NCBI RefSeq assembly: GCF_001721045.1
Contig: NZ_MDER01000030.1
Coordinates: 62,001 to 126,000, forward strand
DNA: 64,000 nt
From: Paenibacillus nuruki
GTDB lineage: Bacteria > Bacillota > Bacilli > Paenibacillales > Paenibacillaceae
Direction: 5' to 3'
Shown here: positions 8,513 through 22,631 of the stretch, piece by piece
Numbering within the stretch: the first letter of the stretch is position 1
How the letters are laid out: the number at the start of each line of letters is the position of its first letter
Notes under the pieces: generated by a model
Told to the model about the DNA's origin: nothing
Databases searched by the model: none
The model's input: only the letters and a program-made list of their open reading frames with translations
Translations under genes and position numbers: made by a program

Positions 8513-10081
8513 ATGACAGAACAGCACCAACAACGTTACCGTTTTAGTGAAGCACCGATATGGAGTCTGCAACGCAAATATTACGAAGATGCAGGCCTAG
8601 AAGCATGGAGAAATGATCAAGTTCCTCAATACATTACAAGTAATCCTGCTACAGCGATTGCTTATGCTGAAATGATTTTTGCTTTTTTACAAGATCAGAT
8701 GAATCAAGGATTAGGTGCAGAACCAGTCTATATTGTCGAACTGGGAGCAGGAGCAGGTCGTCTGGCTTACCATGTCTTATATGAATTGCAAAAGTTAAAA
8801 GAATACGCAGGTATTGATGTACCGGAGTATCACTATGTCATGACAGATCTGGCAATGAATAATGTGATCGGCTGGAGAGAACACTCTGCATTACAGCCAT
8901 TTATCGAACAAGGGATTCTTGATTTTGCTCAATTTGATGCCGTGCAAAGTGATTCGCTTCATTTAACCGTATCAGGGAAAGTCATTCAACAAGGTGATCT
9001 CACACAACCGCTCCTGATTATTGCAAATTACTTCTTCGATGCGATTCCGCAGGAATTGATCTATGTGGATGAAGGCAGTATTTATGAAGCTGATGTGTAT
9101 ATTGAATATTCCAAAACAGGTGCTGAATTTGAAGCACTGACTACTTCTCAACAACTCAATCATATTCATTTGAGTTATGAATATCGCAAAGCACCGGAGT
9201 ATGAGCAAGATGATTATATTTATCGTGATCTAATTGCGATCTATCAAGAACGTCTGGAAGATGCACATATCTTATTTCCCAAAGTGGGACTAGAATGTCT
9301 GGATCGCCTGGATGCTTTATCTCAATCAGGTTTTATGTTGCTGACCGCAGATAAAGGCGATCATTTGATCGAAAATTGGGAATTTGCAGAACCGCCTGAA
9401 TTGGTGTTGCATGGTAGCTTTTCTTTAATAGCGAATTACCATGCTGTCCAGTATGTGTTCGAGCAAAAAGGAGCAGAGATTCTATTTGTTCCGCATCATT
9501 ACAACAACATCAATGTCGGTTGTATTTTACATGTAGCACAGCCCAAAGCATATACGAATACACGATTAGCCTATCGCCGTTCAGTCGAACGCTTTGGCCC
9601 CGACGATTTCTTTAGTCTAAAAATGTGGATCGATCGTCATCTGGATGAGTTAGGGATGCAACAAATTTTAAGCTTTTGGCGCTTAGGTGGATATGATGCG
9701 GAGTTCTTTATTCAGACGACCAAGCAAATTTCTGCATTATTACCCGAAGCCAACGATGAGGAAAAGCAAGATCTATGGATGGGAATTCAGAAAATGTGGT
9801 CAGCCTTCTATGTGATGCCACAACGATATGATCTGGCACTGGATGCCGGTCTGATTTTATTTGAAATGGATATGTTCCAGGAAGCGAAGCAGTATCTAGA
9901 AATATCAGTTGCTCAAGAGCAAGAGGAAGTCGTGTCGACCGTATATTACTGTCTGGCGATTGCGTGTCTGGAACTGGATCTAATGGATCAAGCCGAAGAG
10001 TACTTGAAGCAACTACTTGTTCTTGAACCGGATCATGAAGAAGCATTGGCATTAATGTCGGTATTGATGGCGGAAGAATAA
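8513..10081 (+). CDS. MidA/NDUFAF7-like SAM methyltransferase fused to C-terminal TPR-like repeats
   Basis: The protein is 522 residues. I prefer the ATG at 8513, which has AGCAGGA at good spacing; a start at 8480 has none. The N-terminal two thirds resembles the MidA/NDUFAF7 methyltransferase family: an early YITSNPATAIAYAEMI segment, the SAM-binding loop VELGAGAGRLAYHVL at residues 75-89, and ANYFFDAIPQELIYV matching the family's NExxDALP region. From about residue 425 the protein is helical with TPR-like pairs (ALDAGLILFEMDMFQEAKQY; AEEYLKQLLVLEPDHEEAL). In other organisms the family methylates arginine in partner proteins. The fused repeats suggest a protein partner; the target is unknown. 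Confidence 0.75.
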   Translation: MTEQHQQRYRFSEAPIWSLQRKYYEDAGLEAWRNDQVPQYITSNPATAIAYAEMIFAFLQDQMNQGLGAEPVYIVELGAGAGRLAYHVLYELQKLKEYAGIDVPEYHYVMTDLAMNNVIGWREHSALQPFIEQGILDFAQFDAVQSDSLHLTVSGKVIQQGDLTQPLLIIANYFFDAIPQELIYVDEGSIYEADVYIEYSKTGAEFEALTTSQQLNHIHLSYEYRKAPEYEQDDYIYRDLIAIYQERLEDAHILFPKVGLECLDRLDALSQSGFMLLTADKGDHLIENWEFAEPPELVLHGSFSLIANYHAVQYVFEQKGAEILFVPHHYNNINVGCILHVAQPKAYTNTRLAYRRSVERFGPDDFFSLKMWIDRHLDELGMQQILSFWRLGGYDAEFFIQTTKQISALLPEANDEEKQDLWMGIQKMWSAFYVMPQRYDLALDAGLILFEMDMFQEAKQYLEISVAQEQEEVVSTVYYCLAIACLELDLMDQAEEYLKQLLVLEPDHEEALALMSVLMAEE

Positions 10082-10114
10082 TTACGAATCTAACCCGTTA
10101 TAGAGCTACAACAA

Positions 10115-10158
10115 GAAGAAGCATTGAAGAGTGTTTTAATCTCTTTGATGCTTCTTTT
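10115..10158 (+). terminator. Intrinsic terminator after the methyltransferase gene
   Basis: GAAGCATTGAAGAG pairs (two G-T wobbles) with CTCTTTGATGCTTC, followed by TTTT. Confidence 0.75.
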
Positions 10159-10160
10159 AT

Positions 10161-10178
10161 TTGTCTATAAACAGACAA
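10161..10178. repeat. Small inverted repeat
   Basis: TTGTCTATAAACAGACAA is a perfect 6-6-6 dyad between the terminator and the upstream AraR-type box. It could be an operator or chance. Confidence 0.3.
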
Positions 10179-10195
10179 TATTATGTATTATGTCG

Positions 10196-10213
10196 AACTT
10201 GTACGTACATATT
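10196..10213. promoter_or_regulatory. Distal AraR-type operator
   Basis: The core TGTACGTACA at 10200-10209 matches the GTACGTAC heart of Bacillus AraR operators. It lies 230 bases upstream of an identical core in the araB promoter, a spacing that would allow a repression loop. The stretch 10214-10421 between the two sites contains no gene I can see. Confidence 0.65.
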
Positions 10214-10421
10214 TTAAAGGTTTGAGTAATTGTCTAAAATTATTATAATTTATGTATATTTTAACTTATATAAGTCGTTAAATGATCCAAAAAGGCTTGA
10301 ATAAAGCATTTAATTAAGGATGTATATTTTATTTTTACTATAAAAAGAGTGTCTATATCACTTCTCATAGAAGACAAAGAGATATTTTTTATCTTTTTTT
10401 GATTTAAAAAGGGATCTTACA

Positions 10422-10450
10422 TTGACAAATGTACGTACAAAAAATATACT
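10422..10450 (+). promoter_or_regulatory. araB promoter with AraR-type operator in its spacer
   Basis: TTGACA (10422-10427), a 17-base spacer and TATACT (10445-10450) make a near-consensus sigmaA promoter. The spacer contains the palindrome TGTACGTACA at 10430-10439, so a bound AraR dimer would block RNA polymerase until arabinose is present. A second palindrome, GTAAC-T-GTTAC, lies at 10451-10461 near the start point. The leader to the ATG is about 145 bases. Confidence 0.85.
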
Positions 10451-10602
10451 GTAACTGTTACAAAAAGAAAACGCATTCTTTTTAAAAAGAATATTGGAGA
10501 TTACCATACTTATAGATAATGTAGTGACTTTATTTTGAAATATATGCTTAATCCGTACGACTAACGTATCAACACCAAACTGCACTATAGAGAGGGGACT
10601 AC

Positions 10603-12225
10603 ATGAGCATGAGTCATGTGGATATGAAAGAAGCGATTATGAACGGAGAGACTTCGCTCGGGATTGAATTTGGCTCCACACGGATCAAAGCGGTCTTGAT
10701 TAATAAGCAATTTGAGACCATCGCATCGGGAAGTTATGAATGGGAGAATTTGTTGAAAGACGGATTCTGGACATACGATCAAGCGGATATTATTACAGGG
10801 ATGCAGACAGCTTATCGTGAAATGAAGCAAGAAGTAGAGCGCCAATATGGAATCACGCTACAGACAGTGGGTTCGATTGGATTCTCTGCCATGATGCACG
10901 GCTATGTAGCACTGGATAAACAAGGCGAATTACTGGTTCCTTTCCGCACATGGCGTAATGCGACAACAGGCGTAGCAGCCAAAGAATTAACTGAACTGTT
11001 CCAATTCAATATTCCAGAACGTTGGAGTATCGCCCATCTGTACCAAGCGATTCTGAATCAAGAAAGTCATGTACCTCAGATTGCATCGTTAACGACATTA
11101 GCAGGATACATACACTGGTTGTTAACAGGCAATCAAGCGGTGGGAATCGGCGATGCGTCCGGTATTTTCCCGATTGAAGAGTCTGCGCATAATTACCATC
11201 CATCCATGTTGGCTCAATTTAATGAATTGATTGCAGATAAAGGATACGCATGGAAAATCGAAGATTTGTTACCGAAAGTGTATCGTGCAGGAGAGCAAGC
11301 GGGTCTGTTAACAGAAGCAGGTGCTCAATTACTCGATACTACCCAAACGTTGCAAGCTGGTATTCCATTTTGTCCGCCAGAAGGCGATGCAGGTACAGGA
11401 ATGGTTGCCACCAATAGTGTAAGAAAGCGCACTGGTAATATTTCTGTTGGTACTTCGGTATTTGCGATGATCGTACTGGAAAAAGAATTGTCTAAAGTTC
11501 ATCCAGAGATTGATATCGTAACGACACCAGACGGTAGCCCTGTTGGAATGGTGCATGCTAACAACTGTTCTAGTGATATCAATGCATGGTTAGGATTGTT
11601 CCGTGAATTTTCCGAAGCGATGGGATACGAAGCCGATAATGCCAAGCTATTCAGCGTGATGTTCAACAAAGCGCTTGAAGCTGATCCAGATGGCGGTGGA
11701 TTGCTTAGCTATGGTTATTATTCCGGTGAAAATATTACAGGTATTGAAAAAGGTCGTCCATTATTTGTCCGTTCACCTGAAAGTCGCTTTAATCTAGCGA
11801 ACTTTATGCGTACTCATCTATTCTCTGCTTTTGGTGCATTGAAGATCGGAATGGATATTTTGACCAAAAATGAAAATGTAGCGATCGATAGTATTCTTGC
11901 TCATGGCGGTCTATTCAAAACACCTGTAGTCGGACAGCGAATCGTTGCAGCAGCAATGAATGTACCGATTTCGGTAATGGCGACAGCTGGTGAAGGTGGA
12001 GCATGGGGAATGGCACTATTAGCTTCTTATATGATCAACAAAGACGAGCAGGAAAGTCTGGATATCTTCTTGGAACAAAAAGTATTCCATGATGTTGTCG
12101 GTGAACAAGTACAGCCAGATGCAACCGATGTGAAAGGGTTCGAAGCCTTTATCGAGCGTTATCAGCAAGGATTGGCTATCGAACAAGCAGCTGTAGATCA
12201 TTTGTTAGAGAACGGGAGGAACTAA
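10603..12225 (+). CDS. araB: Ribulokinase / FGGY-family carbohydrate kinase
   Basis: The 540-residue cytoplasmic kinase would phosphorylate L-ribulose to L-ribulose 5-phosphate. The N-terminal ATPase strand pair is [16 protein letters not shown], and RTWRNATTG marks the sugar pocket. GTSVFAMIV and the C-terminal [15 protein letters not shown] and [11 protein letters not shown] are the adenosine-binding motifs of the FGGY fold. It is shorter than Bacillus or E. coli AraB (about 560) and resembles the variant ribulokinase type; its place directly before araD and araA supports the call. GAGAGGGG precedes the ATG. Confidence 0.85.
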   Translation: MSMSHVDMKEAIMNGETSLGIEFGSTRIKAVLINKQFETIASGSYEWENLLKDGFWTYDQADIITGMQTAYREMKQEVERQYGITLQTVGSIGFSAMMHGYVALDKQGELLVPFRTWRNATTGVAAKELTELFQFNIPERWSIAHLYQAILNQESHVPQIASLTTLAGYIHWLLTGNQAVGIGDASGIFPIEESAHNYHPSMLAQFNELIADKGYAWKIEDLLPKVYRAGEQAGLLTEAGAQLLDTTQTLQAGIPFCPPEGDAGTGMVATNSVRKRTGNISVGTSVFAMIVLEKELSKVHPEIDIVTTPDGSPVGMVHANNCSSDINAWLGLFREFSEAMGYEADNAKLFSVMFNKALEADPDGGGLLSYGYYSGENITGIEKGRPLFVRSPESRFNLANFMRTHLFSAFGALKIGMDILTKNENVAIDSILAHGGLFKTPVVGQRIVAAAMNVPISVMATAGEGGAWGMALLASYMINKDEQESLDIFLEQKVFHDVVGEQVQPDATDVKGFEAFIERYQQGLAIEQAAVDHLLENGRN

Positions 12226-12227
12226 GC

Positions 12228-12923
12228 ATGTTAGAGCAGTTAAAAGAAGAAGTCTATCAAGCAAATCTAGAATTACCGAAGCATGGATTGGTCAAATTCA
12301 CATGGGGAAATGCCAGTGCTGTCGATCGTGAAAGTAATCTATTTGTGATCAAGCCAAGCGGTGTCGATTATGAAACGATGAAACCTAGCGATATGGTGGT
12401 TGTTGATCTGGATGGCAATGTGGTTGAAGGCGATATGAGACCTTCTTCGGATACAGCGACTCATGCGGTTCTGTACAAGCATTATCCACAAATTGGCGGC
12501 ATTGTGCATACCCATTCCACATGGGCAACAATCTGGGCGCAAGCGGGTCTGGATGTGCCTGTAATGGGAACGACACATGCAGATACATTCTATGGCGCTG
12601 TACCTTGTGCACGCTTCTTGAACCAAGCAGAGATTGATCGTGGATATGAAGCGGAGACAGGGAATGTCATTATCGAAACGTTCGAACAACGTGGACTTGA
12701 TGTCATGGCGATTCCAGCTGTATTGCTTCATGGTCATGCACCATTTACATGGGGGAAAGATGCGAAGTCTGCTGTAGTGAATAGTGTTGTGCTTGAAGAA
12801 GTCTGCAAAATGAATCTATATGCACGTCAATTGAACAACTTTGCTAAAGAATTGCCACAGAATATTCTGGATAAACATTATCTGCGCAAACATGGTAAAG
12901 ATGCGTATTACGGGCAAAAGTAA
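12228..12923 (+). CDS. araD: L-ribulose-5-phosphate 4-epimerase
   Basis: This 231-residue class II aldolase-fold enzyme converts L-ribulose 5-phosphate to D-xylulose 5-phosphate, which enters the pentose phosphate pathway. [11 protein letters not shown] and KPSGVDYE form the phosphate site. Zinc ligands are in [10 protein letters not shown] (two histidines) and [22 protein letters not shown] is the conserved active-site stretch. Only two bases separate it from araB, so they are co-translated. Length is normal for the family. Confidence 0.95.
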   Translation: MLEQLKEEVYQANLELPKHGLVKFTWGNASAVDRESNLFVIKPSGVDYETMKPSDMVVVDLDGNVVEGDMRPSSDTATHAVLYKHYPQIGGIVHTHSTWATIWAQAGLDVPVMGTTHADTFYGAVPCARFLNQAEIDRGYEAETGNVIIETFEQRGLDVMAIPAVLLHGHAPFTWGKDAKSAVVNSVVLEEVCKMNLYARQLNNFAKELPQNILDKHYLRKHGKDAYYGQK

Positions 12924-13079
12924 TATAAAGAAATCTTTTTGAATATAGAGAGTACAAGATGATGGTGACTTATTAAAGTAGAAATGTATACACGTCTCTT
13001 TACACACTGGATTTGTTTTCAATAAACTCACTTTTAAATAACTCTCACTAATATAATTATGAAAAGAGGATGAAATGAT

Positions 13080-14501
13080 ATGTCAGTAGCAACTAAACAA
13101 TTTTGGTTCGTAGTCGGTTCACAGCATTTGTACGGAGAAGAAGCACTAGGACAGGTTAAAGCAAATGCACAAAAAATCGCAGACTCGTTAAACGCTAGCG
13201 GAGTATTGCCGTATCCATTGGTATTGCAAGATTTGGCAGTAACCGCAGACAAAATCACCAGCATTATGAAAGAAGTCAATTACCGTGATGAAGTCGCTGG
13301 TGTAATCACATGGATGCATACTTTCTCTCCTGCAAAAATGTGGATTCGTGGTACGAAATTGCTACAAAAACCATTGCTTCATTTGGCAACACAATACAAT
13401 GAGAGTATTCCATGGTCTACGATTGATATGGACTTTATGAACTTGAACCAAGCGGCGCACGGTGATCGTGAATACGGATTTATCAATGCTCGTCTAGGGA
13501 AACAAAACAAAATCGTGGTTGGATATTGGGAGCGTCCAGAAGTGCAACAACAGATCGCAGACTGGATGGATGTTGCGTTTGCTTATAACGAAAGCTTTAA
13601 TATTAAAGTTGCTCGTTTTGGCGACAACATGCGTAATGTGGGTGTAACCGAAGGCGACAAAGTTGAAGCACAAATTCAATTTGGCTGGACAGTCGATTAT
13701 TACGGTATTGGCGATCTTGTAGAATACGTTAATGCTGTGACTGAACAAGAAATCGACGAATTGCTTACTCAATACAAAGAATTGTATGACTTTGAATATG
13801 GTACGTACAGCCAAGAAGCTTGGGAAGCAAGTGTACGTGTACAAGTAAGTTATGAGATCGCAATCAAGCGTTTCTTGGATAACGGTGGGTACACAGCATT
13901 TACGACTAACTTTGAAGACTTGCACGGTATGAAGCAACTTCCAGGTCTTGCGGTTCAACGTTTGATGGCGCAAGGGTATGGTTTTGCAGGTGAAGGGGAT
14001 TGGAAAACAGCAGCATTGGATCGCCTGCTGAAAGTGATGAGCCACAATGAAAATACAGGCTTTATGGAAGATTACACGTATGAAATGGCTGAAGGTCAAG
14101 AAGCGATCTTGCAATCTCATATGTTAGAAGTTGATCCGACTCTTGCGAGTAGCAAACCGAAAGTAGTTGTATCTCCACTAGGCATCGGCGATCGCGAAGA
14201 TCCAGCTCGTCTTGTATTTGATGGTAAAGCAGGCGAAGGTGTTGTTGTATCCATGGCTGACTTTGGTACTCATTACAAATTGTTGATCAACGAAGTGTCT
14301 GCATTCGAGCCTACGGTTCCTGCACCGAACTTACCGGTCGCACGTGTACTATGGCAAGTAAAACCTAACTTCCAAGACGGCGTACGTGCTTGGATCGAAA
14401 ATGGTGGCGGTCACCATACGGTTGTATCGTTGAACCTTACAACAGACCAAATCGTAACCTATGCAAAATTAGTGAACTTGGATTATGTTATTATTAAATA
14501 A
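13080..14501 (+). CDS. araA: L-arabinose isomerase
   Basis: The 473-residue isomerase catalyses L-arabinose to L-ribulose. Manganese ligands are recognisable in [29 protein letters not shown] and GGGHHTVVS. The N-terminus [14 protein letters not shown] and [13 protein letters not shown] are family hallmarks. AAGAGGATG precedes the ATG. A 156-base gap separates it from araD with no obvious terminator, so it probably shares the araB transcript. Gene order B-D-A differs from the A-B-D order of Bacillus subtilis. Confidence 0.97.
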   Translation: MSVATKQFWFVVGSQHLYGEEALGQVKANAQKIADSLNASGVLPYPLVLQDLAVTADKITSIMKEVNYRDEVAGVITWMHTFSPAKMWIRGTKLLQKPLLHLATQYNESIPWSTIDMDFMNLNQAAHGDREYGFINARLGKQNKIVVGYWERPEVQQQIADWMDVAFAYNESFNIKVARFGDNMRNVGVTEGDKVEAQIQFGWTVDYYGIGDLVEYVNAVTEQEIDELLTQYKELYDFEYGTYSQEAWEASVRVQVSYEIAIKRFLDNGGYTAFTTNFEDLHGMKQLPGLAVQRLMAQGYGFAGEGDWKTAALDRLLKVMSHNENTGFMEDYTYEMAEGQEAILQSHMLEVDPTLASSKPKVVVSPLGIGDREDPARLVFDGKAGEGVVVSMADFGTHYKLLINEVSAFEPTVPAPNLPVARVLWQVKPNFQDGVRAWIENGGGHHTVVSLNLTTDQIVTYAKLVNLDYVIIK

Positions 14502-14555
14502 AAATGGTAAATAGCTGATTGATCGATGGATGAATTATAAAAAGTAAGATCACAT

Positions 14556-14585
14556 GCAAAGTCGGAGTTCATCTCCGACTTTTTG
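14556..14585 (+). terminator. Terminator of the ara operon
   Basis: AAAGTCGGAG-ttcat-CTCCGACTTTTT is a strong GC stem with a T tail. Confidence 0.9.
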
Positions 14586-14728
14586 CGTTTTGTTGTTAAT
14601 ATTGAGAATAGGATGATGGATATACTGATTGCTTGCAGACTATACTTGATTTGAATAGACTTCAACATCTATAAAGGGTATACTTTATCTATTTTTGAAA
14701 GCGTGTTCAATCAAAGGAGCTGATTGCT

Positions 14729-15724
14729 ATGACTGTTTATAATAGTGCTTGTGATGTAAGTCAACCGCAAGAAGGTCATCGTCTAACTGATATTCCTGCT
14801 CATGATCCATTTGTGTTAGCTGATTCATCGACAGGTACATATTATTTATATACCGGCGCAGTACCTTCACTACACGGAGTAGCATCTTATGGAGTATTAA
14901 CGTATACCAGTCAGGACTTGGAGTCTTGGAAAGGCCCTTATCTTGTCTTTACCATACCTGAAAATAGTTGGGCACATCCTCAACATGGGGCTTGGGCTCC
15001 TGAAGTACACGCTTATAAAGGTCGGTACTATTTATTTGTGACACTTCATAATCAAGAGCGGAAGCTAGATGGTGAGCCTGTTCAAGGGTATGAGAAGCAT
15101 TGGAGAGGTACTGTGATTGCTGTGAGCGATTCACCAGCAGGCCCTTTTGAAATGATCAACCCGGAAGCTCCTGTGGTATCTTCAACTCAGATGACATTAG
15201 ATGGCACGCTGTATATGGATGAACAAGATGAGCCATGGATGGTCTATTGTCATGAATGGATTCAGACGATTGACGGTACGATCGAAGGGGTGCGTCTTGA
15301 TGCTGACTTATCAACTGCTATCGGAGAACCGATGACGTTATTACAAGCTTCTTCGGCACCGTGGTTATCCCAGCAACAGCATGCGCTAGAGGATCAAGAG
15401 ATATCTGTCTATGTCACCGATGGTTGTCAGCTTTATCGTACATTTAGCGGTAAGCTAATGATGCTGTGGTCAAGCTATGAAGGAGATAGCTATGTGCAGA
15501 CGATTGCTCGCTCAATCAGTGGTACACTTGCAGGTCCGTGGGAACAATTGGAGCCATTAGTGAAAGAAGATAGCGGTCACGGGATGCTTTTTCAGACTTT
15601 TGATCAGCAATGGATGTTGATTTTGCATCGTCCTTTTGATATGCCTGCTTCACGTTGTTATCTATATGAGATTGAAGATACTGGAGATCGATTTAGACTG
15701 AAACATTCGATAGCAACGTTGTAA
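14729..15724 (+). CDS. Glycoside hydrolase family 43 enzyme (arabinosidase/xylosidase type)
   Basis: The 331-residue five-bladed propeller lacks a signal peptide and should act in the cytoplasm on imported arabino- or xylo-oligosaccharides. Expected GH43 catalytic acids are visible: D26 in PAHDPFV (base), D158 in TLDGTLY (pKa modulator) and E176 in MVYCHEWIQ (acid). GAWAPEVHAYKGRYYLF is the family signature. AAAGGAG precedes the ATG. Its place behind araBDA suggests it feeds L-arabinose to that pathway, but it has its own transcription unit between terminators. Confidence 0.88.
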   Translation: MTVYNSACDVSQPQEGHRLTDIPAHDPFVLADSSTGTYYLYTGAVPSLHGVASYGVLTYTSQDLESWKGPYLVFTIPENSWAHPQHGAWAPEVHAYKGRYYLFVTLHNQERKLDGEPVQGYEKHWRGTVIAVSDSPAGPFEMINPEAPVVSSTQMTLDGTLYMDEQDEPWMVYCHEWIQTIDGTIEGVRLDADLSTAIGEPMTLLQASSAPWLSQQQHALEDQEISVYVTDGCQLYRTFSGKLMMLWSSYEGDSYVQTIARSISGTLAGPWEQLEPLVKEDSGHGMLFQTFDQQWMLILHRPFDMPASRCYLYEIEDTGDRFRLKHSIATL

Positions 15725-15752
15725 TGCCAACTATATAATGATCGCTGTACCT

Positions 15753-15792
15753 AAAGGATACGTAGTTCCTATCCAAAGCTAACGTATCCTTT
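15753..15792. terminator. Probable terminator after the GH43 gene
   Basis: AAAGGATACGT pairs perfectly with ACGTATCCTTT across an 18-base loop; the T tail is short. Confidence 0.6.
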
Positions 15793-15977
15793 TGACCTAC
15801 ATATTATGTATAATATAACATAATAAAAGCTGTAGATTGCTAGACAAAAGCACAGTAACCCGATAGACTTTAAGATGTTCGACTATTTCAGTCAATCTTC
15901 TCATTTTTTACCAGATCAAAATAGTTTATAATGAAGAGACACATGCCGATAATATTTTAAATAGAAGATAATTTGGT

Positions 15978-16058
15978 TATAATGAATACAGATAACGTAT
16001 ATTCCTGAGTGGAGCTTTGCTTCTGGAATGACCTGGATAGAAGCGCCTGCTCTTTTTT
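15978..16058 (+). promoter_or_regulatory. mqo promoter and candidate attenuator leader
   Basis: TATAAT at 15978-15983 is a good -10 element; its -35 is weak. The leader can form a hairpin (16001-16029: ATTCC/GGAAT outer stem, GGAGC/GCTTC inner stem). Alternatively the same GAGTGG-A-GC and GCTTC segments pair with GAAGCGC and CTGCTC (16040-16052), and six T residues follow, which is an intrinsic terminator about 30 bases before the mqo ATG. The two folds exclude each other, as in a riboswitch or attenuator. I match it to no known class. The rest of the 15725-16088 gap holds the preceding terminator and nothing else I recognise. Confidence 0.45.
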
Positions 16059-16088
16059 GCAAATATAAAGAGATAAAGGAAGGTTTTT

Positions 16089-17618
16089 ATGAACAGCATA
16101 CCGAAAAAAACAGACATTATCTTAATTGGTGCCGGAGTCATGAGTGCGACTTTGGGGTCATTGCTTAAAGAGTTAGCACCCGAATGGGAAATCAAAGTAT
16201 TTGAGAAGCTAGCCAATGCAGGAGAAGAAAGCTCTAACGAATGGAATAATGCAGGAACAGGTCATGCTGCGCTGTGTGAACTGAACTATACGTCAGAGAA
16301 GCCAGATGGATCGGTCGATATTAGCAAAGCCGTTAATATTAACGAACAATTTCAACTATCCAAGCAATTCTGGTCTCATCTCGTAAAGCGCAATATTATT
16401 CGTCGACCACAAGACTTTATTAAGCCGATTCCACATATGAGTTTTGTATTAGGACAAAGTAATGTGACTTTTCTGAATAAAAGATTTAAAGCGCTTTCGG
16501 AAAATCCATTATTTCAAGGCATGCAATATTCAGAAGACCCGGTTAAATTAAAACAATGGATTCCATTAATGATGGAAGGTCGTACATCGAATGAACCGAT
16601 CGCCGCTACCAAAATCGATTATGGAACCGATGTGAACTTTGGTGCGTTAACTCGTATTTTATTCGACGATCTCAAAACTAAAAATGTAGAAATACACTAT
16701 AAACATATGATTAAAGATATCAAGCGTGCTGCCGAAGGTGGATGGGAAGTCAAAGTCCATAATATTAGCACAGGCAAAACAGAACTTCATATTGCCAAAT
16801 TTGTTTTTATTGGCGGTGGTGGCGGTAGTCTACCGTTGCTTCAAAAAACAGGTATTCCTGAATCCAAGCATATCGGTGGATTTCCGGTTAGTGGCGTATT
16901 TATGTCATGTACCAATCAAGCAGTGATTGAACAACATCATGCCAAAGTCTATGGTAAAGCAAAATTAGGTGCTCCGCCGATGTCTGTACCGCATTTGGAT
17001 ACACGTTATATTGGTAATAAAAAAGCATTACTCTTCGGGCCATTTGCAGGCTTTTCACCGAAATTCTTGAAAACGGGTTCAAATATGGATCTGATCAATT
17101 CGGTCAAACCGAACAACTTGTTCACAATGTTAGCCGCAGGAGCAAAAGAAATGGCGCTAACCAAATATCTGATTCAACAAGTGATGCTGTCAAACGATAA
17201 ACGGATGGAAGAAGTACGTGAATTCGTTCCTAATGCCAAAAGCGAAGATTGGGAAATCGTTGTTGCTGGTCAGCGTGTGCAAGTTATCAAAGACACAGAA
17301 GATGGCAAAGGTACACTTCAATTCGGGACAGAAGTCGTCAGTGCTGCTGACGGATCGATTGCTGCGTTGCTAGGTGCTTCACCGGGTGCTTCGACAGCTG
17401 TACATGTTATGCTCGATCTTTTCCAAAAATGCTTCCCGCAACGGATGCCAGAATGGGAACCTAAGCTTAGAGATATGATTCCTTCGTATGGTAAAAAGCT
17501 GGCGGAACATCCAGACCTTTTTCAAAGCATTCATGCCTCCACTTCTGACACGTTAGGTCTAAGCGATTATCCAGCGACTGAGCTAGATATGGATACCAAA
17601 GTCTTTAAAAAGGTATAG
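16089..17618 (+). CDS. mqo: Malate:quinone oxidoreductase
   Basis: The 509-residue FAD enzyme is membrane-associated and oxidises malate to oxaloacetate, passing electrons to quinone as an alternative to malate dehydrogenase. The N-terminal dinucleotide fold is [53 protein letters not shown] and the C-terminal [16 protein letters not shown] are characteristic of MQO. Length fits the family (about 490-510). GGAAGG precedes the ATG. It is monocistronic. Confidence 0.96.
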   Translation: MNSIPKKTDIILIGAGVMSATLGSLLKELAPEWEIKVFEKLANAGEESSNEWNNAGTGHAALCELNYTSEKPDGSVDISKAVNINEQFQLSKQFWSHLVKRNIIRRPQDFIKPIPHMSFVLGQSNVTFLNKRFKALSENPLFQGMQYSEDPVKLKQWIPLMMEGRTSNEPIAATKIDYGTDVNFGALTRILFDDLKTKNVEIHYKHMIKDIKRAAEGGWEVKVHNISTGKTELHIAKFVFIGGGGGSLPLLQKTGIPESKHIGGFPVSGVFMSCTNQAVIEQHHAKVYGKAKLGAPPMSVPHLDTRYIGNKKALLFGPFAGFSPKFLKTGSNMDLINSVKPNNLFTMLAAGAKEMALTKYLIQQVMLSNDKRMEEVREFVPNAKSEDWEIVVAGQRVQVIKDTEDGKGTLQFGTEVVSAADGSIAALLGASPGASTAVHVMLDLFQKCFPQRMPEWEPKLRDMIPSYGKKLAEHPDLFQSIHASTSDTLGLSDYPATELDMDTKVFKKV

Positions 17619-17663
17619 CTTGATGTGGAGCAACATAAGATAACATACGGTAATGTAAATAGT

Positions 17664-17704
17664 AGAACCTTTGATCTGTTTTGCAGATGGAAGGTTCTTT
17701 TTTT
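17664..17704 (+). terminator. mqo terminator
   Basis: AGAACCTT...ATCTG pairs with CAGAT...AAGGTTCT and a seven-T tail follows. Confidence 0.9.
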
Positions 17705-17839
17705 GACCAAAATTCCATATATCGCCAATCTAAACAGTCGGAATAACAGTTCTCACCAAAATGCTTGCCTAAAAACACAAAATGTTGCAATCGTCCCATG
17801 TTGCTGTGCAAAAGAGGATGCTATAGTGATCACAGTTAT

Positions 17840-21766
<3,927 letters not shown>

Positions 21767-21780
21767 AAGTGGGAATTTCA

Positions 21781-21820
21781 AAAAGAACGTTCTGGCTATA
21801 GGCTGGAGCGTTCTTTTTTT
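21781..21820 (+). terminator. Galactanase terminator
   Basis: AAAAGAACG pairs with CGTTCTTTT, followed by a T run. Confidence 0.85.
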
Positions 21821-21980
21821 ATAGAATAATCGTATGAATTATACCTAAACCTAGAAATGTTGATTATTGATGTAAATATAACTTTAATAAAGGCATGTTT
21901 TGATAGTATATTTAACGTAGGCAACCTAGAGAATGAGCATCTATATCTATTACCCAAACTACATTTCAGGAGGATGAATC

Positions 21981-22487
21981 ATGTCATCTAAAATGATCTC
22001 CAAAGTAGAAGGTCAGACGTTAGTGCTAGAACGGGTTTTCGATGCTACACGTGAACAGGTATTTCAAGCATTCTCAACAGCAGAACATTTGACAGAGTGG
22101 TGGGGGCCTAATGGATGGACACTAACGGTCTGTAATATCGATTTTCGTCCAGAAGGGATCTGGCATTATTGTATGAAGTGTATCGATCCCGCGCAAGGTG
22201 ATTTTTATGGATATGAATCATGGGGTAAAGCCGTCTATCATGAGATTGAACCTAATCAAAAAATAGTCTATACCGATTATTTCTCCGATGCCGATAGCAA
22301 TGAGGTTGAAGGGATGCCACCTAGTCATATTACGATGTTATTTGCAGATCAGGACGGGCAGACTCAATTAATCAGTCATTCTCGCTTTGAATCTGTGGAA
22401 GCTTTGCAACAGGTGATCGAGATGGGAGTAGAGCAAGGTATTCGCGAAACATGGGACCGACTTGAAGCCTATCTGCAATCTCTTTAA
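21981..22487 (+). CDS. SRPBCC/AHSA1-family (START-like) domain protein
   Basis: The 168-residue protein has the Aha1 C-terminal-like helix-grip fold: LVLERVFDATREQVFQAFSTAEHLTEWWGPNGW at the start, then YGYESWGKAVYHEIEPNQKIVYTDYF and a C-terminal helix MGVEQGIRETWDRLEAYL. Family members bind hydrophobic ligands; the ligand is unknown. AGGAGG precedes the ATG. It stands alone. Confidence 0.88.
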   Translation: MSSKMISKVEGQTLVLERVFDATREQVFQAFSTAEHLTEWWGPNGWTLTVCNIDFRPEGIWHYCMKCIDPAQGDFYGYESWGKAVYHEIEPNQKIVYTDYFSDADSNEVEGMPPSHITMLFADQDGQTQLISHSRFESVEALQQVIEMGVEQGIRETWDRLEAYLQSL

Positions 22488-22510
22488 TTAAATAGAATCG
22501 ATGATAAAAG

Positions 22511-22556
22511 CCCTGATGGATGATGAAGTATATTCAACATTCGTTCAGGGATTTTG
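22511..22556 (+). terminator. Intrinsic terminator
   Basis: CCCTGA...TTCAGGG long stem with mismatches, then ATTTTGTTATTTT. Confidence 0.6.
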
Positions 22557-22588
22557 TTATTTTGAGTGATTTTATTTTAAAATTTCAC

Positions 22589-22617
22589 TTGAAATAAAAC
22601 CGTCCAGACGGTATAGT
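22589..22617 (+). promoter_or_regulatory. tetR-SMR promoter with embedded operator
   Basis: TTGAAA (22589-22594), a 17-base spacer and TATAGT (22612-22617) form the promoter. The perfect dyad ACCGTC-CA-GACGGT at 22599-22612 fills the spacer and touches the -10. It is the expected site for the TetR-type repressor encoded 15 bases downstream. Confidence 0.85.
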
Positions 22618-22631
22618 AAAATGGGTGATCA

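Noticed and set aside
13797-13812. GTACGTAC inside araA resembling an AraR box
   Set aside because: Only the core matches; it is inside coding sequence, with codons that explain it.
13494-14120. 208-codon open frame on the minus strand
   Set aside because: It lies wholly inside araA, has no ribosome binding site, and its Cys/Phe/His-rich product is typical of an antisense shadow.
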